The position numbers and the translations under genes are program-made. Under the pieces are notes generated by a model. The model did no database searches. It was given only the letters and a program-made list of their open reading frames with translations, and was not told where the DNA came from. From contig NZ_JACHYE010000008.1 of the NCBI RefSeq assembly GCF_014192645.1, forward strand, positions 1-64,000: a stretch of DNA of 64,000 bases, read 5' to 3'. How positions within the stretch are numbered: position 1 is the stretch's first letter; every line of letters starts with the position of its first letter. This document shows, piece after piece, positions 42,700 to 50,780 of the stretch. Origin of the DNA: Herbaspirillum sp. Sphag64. Its GTDB lineage: Bacteria > Pseudomonadota > Gammaproteobacteria > Burkholderiales > Burkholderiaceae_D.

Positions 42700-43950
42700 T
42701 CATGATTTCTTGTAGATTCGCTTACGGCTTTGTTCAAGATCATTCAATATGTCGTCAATTTTAGTCGGGTCACTGACGAATTTCTGCATCCCCTTCAATC
42801 CCTCATCAGCCATTTCTTTGGTCATGTCGCGGTCATAGAACTGGGCAATCCCGCCTTTGGTATTGGAGAGAATCTGAAAGCCGATACGCGAGATCGGCTC
42901 GACCGGTTCAGGTGACTTGCTATTGGCCGGCAGTGAGCCCAACCCGTCGGCCAGTTTGGCACTAATAGCCGGGGTCCCGACAAAGGCCAGGAAGCGGTGT
43001 GCGTCGGTTTTGTTACGTGCTTTACTCGGGATATGGATCGACTCTGCCGGACCATCTTCAGCAGTCGCAACGTGGGCGTCAATGACCGGGAACTGGAAGT
43101 AACCCATATTGGCTGCCAGCTTCGGTGGGAATCCCTTGGCAATGAAGGTGCCCATGAGCATCATGGCGGCCTTGCCCTGAAACAGGAATGGCTGCGCCCC
43201 GTCGAGGTCATAGGACAACGCATTGTCGATAAAATATTTACTGTCGATCAGATTTTTCCAGGCGCTATAGACTTTTTTGACACGGGGATCGGTGTAGGCG
43301 ATCTCACCACCCATGAGTTGCTGGTGGAAGGCGTTACCGTTCAGACGCAGGTCGAGATAGTCGAACCAGCCCGCCAGCGTCCATGCGTCGCGGGCACCAA
43401 CAGCGATAGGGGTAATCCCGGCTGCCTTGAGCTTGTTGCAGGCGGCGAGAAATTCATCCCATGTTTTTGGCTCATCGCTGATGCCAGCGCTCTTGAAGCT
43501 GTCCTTGCGATAAAACAATCCCCAGGAATAATAGACAGTAGGCAGCGCATATTGCTTGCCCTGGTAAGAGGAAGCGCTCTTGGTGGAGGCATAGACGTCA
43601 TCCCATCCGTTTTTCTTCCAGTCGTCGCTGAGATCTTCCAGCAAACCGCGACTGGCATAAAACGCCATCCGCTCGCCATTGTGCCAATTGATGATGTCAG
43701 GTGCCTGGGTAGTCAGCCAGCCTGGCAACTGCACCTTGTAGGTTTCCTCTTCAACGAACGTTACCTTAACGTCAACATCGGGATTCTGCTTGTGAAACTC
43801 ATCGAGTGTCGACTGCCAGACAGCACGCTGGGTCGCACCTTTGTAGGCAATATTGACAGCCAGTGTACCTGCTGCTGCGACACTACCAGTCACGGCAAAC
43901 GCGCTGGCTAACAAGGTGCTGAGAAGTGCTTGGCGAATATTTTTTTTCAT
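42700..43950 (-). CDS. extracellular solute-binding protein of sugar ABC transporter (family 1)
   Basis: A 416-residue periplasmic binding protein with a signal peptide (MKKNIRQALLSTLLASAFAV, cleavage near AAAG) and family-1 features: FHKQNPDVDVKV, PDIINWHNGERMAFYA, YALPTVYYSWGLFYRKD, and LFQGKAAMMLMGTF. It delivers an oligosaccharide or galactoside to the two permeases. Position right after the GH42 beta-galactosidase suggests a beta-galactoside ligand. Confidence 0.9.
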   Translation of the reverse strand: MKKNIRQALLSTLLASAFAVTGSVAAAGTLAVNIAYKGATQRAVWQSTLDEFHKQNPDVDVKVTFVEEETYKVQLPGWLTTQAPDIINWHNGERMAFYASRGLLEDLSDDWKKNGWDDVYASTKSASSYQGKQYALPTVYYSWGLFYRKDSFKSAGISDEPKTWDEFLAACNKLKAAGITPIAVGARDAWTLAGWFDYLDLRLNGNAFHQQLMGGEIAYTDPRVKKVYSAWKNLIDSKYFIDNALSYDLDGAQPFLFQGKAAMMLMGTFIAKGFPPKLAANMGYFQFPVIDAHVATAEDGPAESIHIPSKARNKTDAHRFLAFVGTPAISAKLADGLGSLPANSKSPEPVEPISRIGFQILSNTKGGIAQFYDRDMTKEMADEGLKGMQKFVSDPTKIDDILNDLEQSRKRIYKKS

Positions 43951-44060
43951 ACCTGTCTCCGGGTAATTGAGGTTCTTGAAATGACCTGTTAAATGACGTA
44001 CTTCTACGATTACGCTGTTGGTTCACCTTCTGATGGTCAGGGTCGATGTCAGGGGAGACA

Positions 44061-46031
44061 TCAAGCTCGATAAATGGCGACGCCTTGCGGTTCAAGATGA
44101 CGACTGCCGACTAAAAATTCAGCACGCTCTCCCGCCGGAACGTTGCAGGCTACATTGCTGTAATTAACCGCAAACTGCAGACCACCACGCTGACTGACGC
44201 GCAACCCTTCCGGCAAGCACTGCGCTGACAGTCCGGCCCTGTGTGCCACACGCTGCAACACGGAACGCGTGAAATCAGCATCAAAGACACTCGCCAGATA
44301 ATGCAGACCACGATAATGGACAATCGCCGGATGCTGGTCATCAAATCGCGCCAGTGTCTCGACACCGGCGCCTGTCTCGATCAAATCACGCCAATACGCA
44401 GCCTGTCCTTGCAGATCATCGGCAGTGACTGTCTCGACGATATTGGGACGTAAGGATTCGACGCGCCAGACACGGATTGGCAAAACCTGTTGCAGAGCTC
44501 CGGGAGGTAATTTTTCCGGGATCTGCAGGGTATCGGTTTTGGAGCCGCTACGAGGACCGATCACCACCTGTGCGCCGCTAGCGGCAAGATCATCCGCCAA
44601 CCCGGGCGGTAAAATCGGCAGTGGTGGTACAACAATCATGGCGTAATTGTTGAGCACACTACGCTCGCTGGTGGTGGGAAGAATATCGACATCCAGACCG
44701 AGTGCACGCAGTGCCGAATAATAGTCGAAGGCAATCCGGTGATACTGGAAGTCCGCTCCTTGCGGATGGATTTCAAACAGCCATTTTGCGGCGTAGTCAA
44801 AGAGTAACGCAACTTGTCCACGCGGCTGTGACAATGGGCCGTTAGCTTGCGTGATCTTGCTGATTTCCTGTGCCACCTGCGCCGCCTCCTGCCCACCGAC
44901 ATCGAGCTGGTTGTCGGGCGTATTGAGCCCGGCATGCATTTGCTCCTGCGCAAATGGAACTTGTCGCCAACGGAAATAAGAAACGCAGCCAGCGCCGTGG
45001 GCAAACGCTTCCCAGCTCCATAACCTGACCATGCCAGGCAAGGGCATCGGATTCCACTGTGCCCAGTTGACCGGCCCCGGTTGCTGCTCCATGACCCAGA
45101 ACGGCTGGGCCGACATGCCGCGATAGAGATCATGATTGAAACTGGCAAAATCTGGATGACCCGTGCGCAGCCACCGTGCCTTGTCGTCAGGGGAAAACCA
45201 CATCTCTTCTAGTGCGCCAAGCGGATAACTATCCCAACTAGCGACATCGAGATCGGCAGCCACAGGATAGTGATCGAACTCTAGAAACATCTGCATGAAG
45301 TTGTGCACCATCAATCGCGCCGGAGCATGGGCACGCAAGATGTCAACCTGCATCCGGTTGTAACGGGCGACCTCATCGGAAGCAAACCGCCGGTAATCGA
45401 GGCGATGCGAAGGATGCGCTTCAGTGACTGTGCAGACCGGGGCATCGACTTCCTCAAAGCTGCGGTATTCGCCACTCCAGAAGACAGTTCCCCAGGCCGC
45501 GTTGAGTGCTTCAATGGACTGGTAGCGTTGCTGTAGCCAGCGACGAAATCCGGCCTGTGCAGCGGCGGAGTAACTGACGACAGTGTGATGACAGCCAAAT
45601 TCATTGTCGATCTGCCAGGCACTGATGGCAGGATGCTTGCCGTAGCGCTGCGCCAGCAGGGTCACAATACGCTGTGATTGTGCATAGTAGGAAGGTGACG
45701 AAAAGTCGTAGTGACGACGCGAGCCAAAGCTACGGGGCCGGCCATTGGCATCGATCGGCAAAATATCGGGATACTGATCAATCAACCATTTTGGCGGCGT
45801 GGCAGTCGGTGTACACATGACCACTTCCAACCCTGCGGTGGCGAGCACTTCGATCGCACGATCAAGCCAGCCCCACGCGTAATGGCCTGGTTCTGGCTCG
45901 ATCCGACTCCAGGCAAATTCGCCAATGCGCACCTGCCGTATACCCAGTGCGACCATACGCTGGGCATCACTGCGCCAGATCTCTTCAGACCAATGCTCCG
46001 GGTAGTAGCAAACTCCTAATCGAATCGACAT
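44061..46031 (-). CDS. GH42 beta-galactosidase
   Basis: A 656-residue glycoside hydrolase family 42 enzyme. The start [18 protein letters not shown] is the family signature; the acid/base is Glu144 in QIDNEFGCH and the nucleophile is Glu315 in [13 protein letters not shown] trimerisation domain (~390-590) and a short C-terminal beta domain follow. It has no signal peptide, so it acts in the cytoplasm on galactosides brought in by the ABC importer of the same operon. It is second in the operon, 27 bases after the ATPase gene. Confidence 0.93.
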   Translation of the reverse strand: MSIRLGVCYYPEHWSEEIWRSDAQRMVALGIRQVRIGEFAWSRIEPEPGHYAWGWLDRAIEVLATAGLEVVMCTPTATPPKWLIDQYPDILPIDANGRPRSFGSRRHYDFSSPSYYAQSQRIVTLLAQRYGKHPAISAWQIDNEFGCHHTVVSYSAAAQAGFRRWLQQRYQSIEALNAAWGTVFWSGEYRSFEEVDAPVCTVTEAHPSHRLDYRRFASDEVARYNRMQVDILRAHAPARLMVHNFMQMFLEFDHYPVAADLDVASWDSYPLGALEEMWFSPDDKARWLRTGHPDFASFNHDLYRGMSAQPFWVMEQQPGPVNWAQWNPMPLPGMVRLWSWEAFAHGAGCVSYFRWRQVPFAQEQMHAGLNTPDNQLDVGGQEAAQVAQEISKITQANGPLSQPRGQVALLFDYAAKWLFEIHPQGADFQYHRIAFDYYSALRALGLDVDILPTTSERSVLNNYAMIVVPPLPILPPGLADDLAASGAQVVIGPRSGSKTDTLQIPEKLPPGALQQVLPIRVWRVESLRPNIVETVTADDLQGQAAYWRDLIETGAGVETLARFDDQHPAIVHYRGLHYLASVFDADFTRSVLQRVAHRAGLSAQCLPEGLRVSQRGGLQFAVNYSNVACNVPAGERAEFLVGSRHLEPQGVAIYRA

Positions 46032-46058
46032 GCAACAAACTCCCTTCTTGAAATAGGT

Positions 46059-47198
46059 TCAGGCAGCCAGTGCTACTGCGCCAGATCTGGCAAAGGCAAA
46101 GCCGTTTTCGTCAAATAGATGTGCGCAGGTGGCCGGAATACCAAAATGCAGACGATCTCCACGCCGGGCCTGGCTATCACCAGATAGTTTGGATATCAAT
46201 GGCTGGCCTTCTGGCTGCTCAAGGTGAACATAGGTATGTTCGCCAAGTCGCTCTACCAGAATCACTTCTCGTGTGACTCCCGCTGTCGACGTTGTGGTCA
46301 ATGTGAAGTGTTCCGGGCGGACTCCCACTACCACCGATTGACCGGGCTGAAGGACAGGTGCCACAGCCTGTACAACAAGTATCTCGTCGGTTCCGGTCAA
46401 GCGTACTGTCACACTGTCTGGATGAGCTTGTACCACTGTTGCTGGCAAAAAATTCATCCGCGGTGAGCCAATGAATCCGGCAACAAAGCGATTGCGCGGG
46501 TGGTGATACAGCTCCATCGGTGTGCCAACCTGGGCAATGCTGCCATGCTCTCTGGCGTCGGCACCGGCATGTAAGAGGACGATACGATCGGCCAGAGTCA
46601 TCGCTTCAATCTGATCGTGGGTGACATACACCACGCTGGCGTGTTCGAATTGGCGGTGCAGACGTGCGATCTCGATACGCGTCTGGCTTCTCAAGGTGGC
46701 GTCCAGGTTGGATAAGGGTTCATCGAACAGGAATACGCCTGGACGACGGACAATGGCGCGACCGATGGCCACACGCTGGCGCTGACCACCAGAGAGCTCG
46801 CGCGGCTTGCGCTGCAAGAGTTCTTCGAGTTGCAGAATACGGGCAGCTTCTCTTACCTTGTGCTCAATCTCGACCTTGGGCGTCTTGGCAAGACGTAGGC
46901 CAAAGCTCATATTCTCGAAGACTGTCATGTGCGGAAACAAGGCGTAGCTCTGGAACACCATTGCTACAGATCGCTGCGCAGAGGGGACCTCGTTCATGCG
47001 CTGATCATCGATGAGGAGCTCACCAGAAGAGATATCCTCCAGACCGGCAATCATGCGCAGCAGCGTCGATTTCCCACAACCTGATGGCCCAAGGAAGACA
47101 CAGAATTCATGCGCGCCGATGTCGAGATCAACGTTACGTAACGTTGGCGCAGCGACGCCATAGGATTTTTGTACCGCACGTAAGGAAATACTGGCCAT
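46059..47198 (-). CDS. sugar ABC transporter ATPase (MalK/UgpC type)
   Basis: A 379-residue ATPase: Walker A GPSGCGKST, Q-loop in MVFQSYALFPHMTVFENMSF, signature LSGGQRQRVAIGRA, Walker B VFLFDEPLSNLD, and switch His in YVTHDQIEAM. The C-terminal regulatory OB-type domain (~245-370) is typical of CUT1 importers. First gene of the minus-strand sugar operon, divergent from the LacI regulator with a 421-bp spacer. Confidence 0.92.
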   Translation of the reverse strand: MASISLRAVQKSYGVAAPTLRNVDLDIGAHEFCVFLGPSGCGKSTLLRMIAGLEDISSGELLIDDQRMNEVPSAQRSVAMVFQSYALFPHMTVFENMSFGLRLAKTPKVEIEHKVREAARILQLEELLQRKPRELSGGQRQRVAIGRAIVRRPGVFLFDEPLSNLDATLRSQTRIEIARLHRQFEHASVVYVTHDQIEAMTLADRIVLLHAGADAREHGSIAQVGTPMELYHHPRNRFVAGFIGSPRMNFLPATVVQAHPDSVTVRLTGTDEILVVQAVAPVLQPGQSVVVGVRPEHFTLTTTSTAGVTREVILVERLGEHTYVHLEQPEGQPLISKLSGDSQARRGDRLHFGIPATCAHLFDENGFAFARSGAVALAA

Positions 47199-47619
47199 GC
47201 CTGCTCCTTGCGAAGTTTTTCAAACCAGATAAATCAAACTATTCAAGCGTTTCGGAATCGCTCCGGATGACCGGACAGCAACGACTCGCGCTGCCATGAG
47301 AAGCCGCAGGCACAAGCCCGAAAATCGGATGAATAAAATTTGGTTAAGCGCTTAACCTAATTAGCCAAAAAAAAGAGCACGCTTGCGTCTCGAATACATG
47401 ATTAGTCTCCGTTTTGTCATTTTATTTTGTCACTGTTTACTGCCGATGCATCAGTTTTTACCGCTTGCATCGCGTGAGTGCGACCAATCATAGCAACCTT
47501 ATTTTTGAGACGCAATCGAAATTTCGTCTCCTTCAGCGCCCTTCTATTCTCTCAGCCACGGCGTTGACAAGGCCCGCGATAGGCGATTGAATACCGAAGC
47601 TAAAAATTTCTGAATACTG
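47199..47619. promoter_or_regulatory. 421-bp divergent control region of sugar operon and LacI gene
   Basis: No gene is visible here. The main element is the 16-bp perfect palindrome at 47342-47357. The surroundings (47370-47540) are AT-rich and could hold both promoters. Confidence 0.6.
47342..47357. promoter_or_regulatory. LacI-family operator
   Basis: GGTTAAGCGCTTAACC is a perfect palindrome with the central AAGCGCTT expected for LacI/GalR operators (AANCGNTT). It sits 144 bases before the ATPase gene, between it and the LacI gene. Confidence 0.85.
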
Positions 47620-48639
47620 ATGACAACCCTCAACGAAGTTGCCGAACTGGCTGGCGTCACCGCGGCTACCGTTTCCAATGTTTTGCGTAATCGCGGCAAA
47701 GTGGGAGAACAGACACGGCTACGCGTCTTGGCTGCCGTGGATACACTCGGCTATCGTCCGCACCTCACAGCGCGTGCATTGGCAGAAGGTTGTGCGCCTA
47801 CATTGGCATTGATGGTGTCCAGTATTGCCAATCCGTTTTATCCCGAATTTGCACTCGCGGCAGAGCGCGCAGCCCGAGCAAGCGGACGTTTTTTAATCGT
47901 CTGCAATACGAATGAAGATGTTGAAACCGGTCGCGCCTATCTGGACCAGATTGCGGGCAGTCTGTCCGAAGGCTTGCTGGTGATGAACGCCAAGCTGCCG
48001 ATGGAAGAATTGAAAAAAGCCCAACAGCGTGGTGCACCAGTGGTGCTGTGCATGTGGGAAAAGCCGGATGCGCCGCCAGAGCTACCTTGTATCGCCGTTG
48101 ATTTTTTCGCGGCCGGCGCGATTGCTGGACAGCACCTGATCGATTTGGGCCATCGCCATATTGCAGCGCTTGTCGGCAGCAAGAAAAACGGCATTCATAG
48201 CGAGCGCTACAAGGGATATTTGTCGGCGTGCACAACATCGGGACTGAAGCACCTCGAGTGTCACACCCGCTACATTCAGGACTCGGTAGAAGCCGGCTAC
48301 GAAAGCGCGCTCGTCCTGCTTAAAACGCAGCCAGAATTGACAGCGATCTTCGCCACCAATGATTTGCCTGCATTGGGCGCGCTCAATGCAGCGGCTGATC
48401 TTGGCCTCAAAGTCCCTGAAGATATCTCAATCATCGGCATCACGGATATCCAGTGGGCCAGACTGGCGCGTCCAGCGCTGACAACCGTCGCCGTACCGAC
48501 CGTCAGTGCAGCAGAGTCGGCGATCAAGCTATTGCTCGAGTTGATCAGCAAATCAATCGATGGCGCCACCATGCGCGTCACAGAAACACCACAACTAGTG
48601 ATCCGCGCCTCGACCGGCGTCGTCAAGCGTAGCGCCTGA
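47620..48639 (+). CDS. LacI-family repressor of the GH42/ABC operon
   Basis: A 339-residue LacI/GalR regulator. The N-terminal HTH (TTLNEVAELAGVTAATVSNV ... LGYRPHLTARALAEG) with hinge is followed by a periplasmic-binding-protein-like sensor domain (GQHLIDLGHRHIAALVGSKK, TAIFATNDLPALGAL, SIIGITDIQWARL). Normal length. Divergent from the sugar operon with a LacI-type palindrome between, so it probably represses until a galactoside-derived inducer binds. Confidence 0.9.
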   Translation: MTTLNEVAELAGVTAATVSNVLRNRGKVGEQTRLRVLAAVDTLGYRPHLTARALAEGCAPTLALMVSSIANPFYPEFALAAERAARASGRFLIVCNTNEDVETGRAYLDQIAGSLSEGLLVMNAKLPMEELKKAQQRGAPVVLCMWEKPDAPPELPCIAVDFFAAGAIAGQHLIDLGHRHIAALVGSKKNGIHSERYKGYLSACTTSGLKHLECHTRYIQDSVEAGYESALVLLKTQPELTAIFATNDLPALGALNAAADLGLKVPEDISIIGITDIQWARLARPALTTVAVPTVSAAESAIKLLLELISKSIDGATMRVTETPQLVIRASTGVVKRSA

Positions 48640-48878
48640 TAACAAGGGTTACAGCGAGGCAGAGATCGAATGCACAACAAAGATACCCATAATAATGTTT
48701 GATCTAACTTATCTTTCATTGTTGCCTGTGATAAAAATAAAAAACGCATTCTGTGTCATGATTCCCGGACTCGATATTCACGACTACACAAAAGGTCAAC
48801 ATCAAGATTGGCCATAAAAATAACCGGAGACCTTTTGGTAAGAACATTGTGTGTTCATAAAAAGGAAGGGATGATGAT

Positions 48879-50546
48879 ATGAAAATTTCGAACTTGAATA
48901 TTGGTCTGCGCCTTGGTCTGGCGTTTGCCGTGGTGGTGGCCTTACTGATTGGTACTGCCGGTGTCGGCATCGCCAACCTGGCTGCCAGCAACGACAAGAT
49001 GAGTCACATCGTCAATGACCGTTACTCACTGATTGCGCTGAGCAACCAGATCAAGAACAACGGTTACAAGGGCAACGCCCTGCTAAGCAATATTCTGTTG
49101 GCGTCCACTCCGGAGAGTTCAAAGAAGTATATGGATGAATACGTTGCCGTTCGCAATGCTAACGCAACCGCCTATGCCCAGCTGGAAAAGTTGATCCAGA
49201 CACCCGAAGCGAAAGATATCTACCAACAGCAAATCACCGCACGCAGCGCCTATGGAGTGGCTGTGCGCAAGTTCTTTGAGGTGATGAACGCCGGCAATCT
49301 GCAACAGGCACGCGAACTGTATCAGGGTGACGTCGCCAAGCTGCAGGTAGAGTACAACGTCTGGGTCGACAAGATGGTCGATCACATGGCCGATCAAATG
49401 AACAAGGACACCGCGCAGGCGGCCAGCGATGCAGCCAATGCCAAGCTGGAAATGATTGTGCTGTCGATCGCTGCGGCAGCGATTGCAATTGTGACGGGCA
49501 TCCTCATCACCCGCACCATCACCTATCCGATCCAGCGGGCGGTCACACTGGCAGAAGCGGTGGCGCAGGGTGACCTGACCCATGAGCTTGCCTCCGACAG
49601 CAAGGATGAAATTGGTCGCCTGCTGCGTGCGTTGCAAATCATGATCGAAAATCTGCACCGCATCGTGGCCCGGGTCCGGGTTGGTACCGACACGATTGAT
49701 ACTGCTTCCAAGGAAGTTGCACGGGGCAATATGGATCTGTCGAGTCGCACCGAACAGCAGGCCAGCTCACTGGAAGAAACTGCCTCAGCGATGGAGCAGC
49801 TCACCGCTGCGGTGAAGCAGAATGCCGAGAATGCGCAGCAGGCCAATACGCTGGCGCGTTCTGCTTCTGCCATTGCAACGCAGGGTGGCGTTGCGGTGGA
49901 ACAGGTGGTGTCGACGATGAATTCGATCAACAGCTCATCGCAAAAAATTGTTGAAATCATCAGCGTGATTGATGGCATTGCCTTCCAGACCAATATTCTG
50001 GCACTCAACGCGGCAGTCGAAGCAGCGCGCGCTGGCGAACATGGACGTGGCTTCGCGGTGGTGGCAAGTGAAGTACGCAGTCTGGCACAGCGTAGTGCGG
50101 TGGCGGCCAAGGAGATCAAGTCGTTGATCGATGATTCGGTCACGCAGGTTGGCTCCGGTAGCCAGATCGTGGTGCAGGCAGGACAGACCATCAACGAAGT
50201 TGTCACGAGCATTAAACATGTGACTGATATTGTGGGCGATATCAGCGCCTCCAGTCATGAACAGAGCCGTGGTATCGAACAGATCAATCTGGCCATCACC
50301 GAGATGGATCAGGTGACGCAGCAAAATGCCGCGCTGGTCGAGCAAAGTGCCGCAGCGGCACAGGCCATGCAAAGTCAGGCGAGCCGCCTCACGGATGTGA
50401 TGGCTGCCTTCAAGCTCAATAGCGGGCATGTGCCGGTAGCGCTCAATGATGATGGTCCTGGTAGTTATGTTGGTCATCAGCTGTTGCGTGATGTCAATCC
50501 AGATCTGTCACTACCAGCGGAAACCCGAGTGCCGCAGTTGTCCTGA
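48879..50546 (+). CDS. methyl-accepting chemotaxis protein
   Basis: A 555-residue chemoreceptor. TM1 is ~10-30, a ~155-residue periplasmic four-helix-bundle sensor follows, TM2 is ~192-212, then HAMP (~213-265) and the coiled-coil signalling domain with the hairpin tip IDGIAFQTNILALNAAVEAA RAGEHGRGFAVVASEVR. Methylation segments (EQQASSLEETASAMEQLTAA) flank the tip. There is no C-terminal NWETF-type CheR pentapeptide. The ligand is unknown. Strong purine-rich ribosome site (AAGGAAGGG). A hairpin at 50604-50632 follows. Confidence 0.93.
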   Translation: MKISNLNIGLRLGLAFAVVVALLIGTAGVGIANLAASNDKMSHIVNDRYSLIALSNQIKNNGYKGNALLSNILLASTPESSKKYMDEYVAVRNANATAYAQLEKLIQTPEAKDIYQQQITARSAYGVAVRKFFEVMNAGNLQQARELYQGDVAKLQVEYNVWVDKMVDHMADQMNKDTAQAASDAANAKLEMIVLSIAAAAIAIVTGILITRTITYPIQRAVTLAEAVAQGDLTHELASDSKDEIGRLLRALQIMIENLHRIVARVRVGTDTIDTASKEVARGNMDLSSRTEQQASSLEETASAMEQLTAAVKQNAENAQQANTLARSASAIATQGGVAVEQVVSTMNSINSSSQKIVEIISVIDGIAFQTNILALNAAVEAARAGEHGRGFAVVASEVRSLAQRSAVAAKEIKSLIDDSVTQVGSGSQIVVQAGQTINEVVTSIKHVTDIVGDISASSHEQSRGIEQINLAITEMDQVTQQNAALVEQSAAAAQAMQSQASRLTDVMAAFKLNSGHVPVALNDDGPGSYVGHQLLRDVNPDLSLPAETRVPQLS

Positions 50547-50603
50547 CGGGTAAATTGGTAGGTAAGTGTGATTCTGATATGCGATGTACCCAGAGAGGGG
50601 ATA

Positions 50604-50632
50604 CGAACCAGGCTGATTGACTGTCTGGTTCG
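50604..50632. terminator. hairpin after chemoreceptor gene
   Basis: CGAACCAG (50604-50611) / CTGGTTCG (50625-50632), perfect 8-bp stem, 13-nt loop. No T-run; candidate terminator. Confidence 0.5.
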
Positions 50633-50679
50633 ATAAGAAAATTCACAGTGATCTTGCAACTGACGGGCACTGCTGCGTC

Positions 50680-50700
50680 GTGTCATCCGGGTGATGACAC
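50680..50700. promoter_or_regulatory. palindrome upstream of orphan E1 gene
   Basis: GTGTCATC-CGGGT-GATGACAC, perfect 8-bp arms, ~80 bases before the E1 start. Operator or stem-loop; the binding protein is unknown. Confidence 0.5.
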
Positions 50701-50780
50701 TGTGCGGCGTTGTTTGTACGTTAGTGATGCGTCGGTCGTGAGATGAAAATCAACCCTGCTGTTCTTATCTCGTATTCATC

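Noticed and set aside
42997-43911. 304-codon plus-strand frame opposite the solute-binding protein
   Set aside because: Shadow of a well-supported binding-protein gene.
49523-50212. 229-codon minus-strand frame inside the chemoreceptor
   Set aside because: Antisense of the regular heptad-repeat signalling domain.
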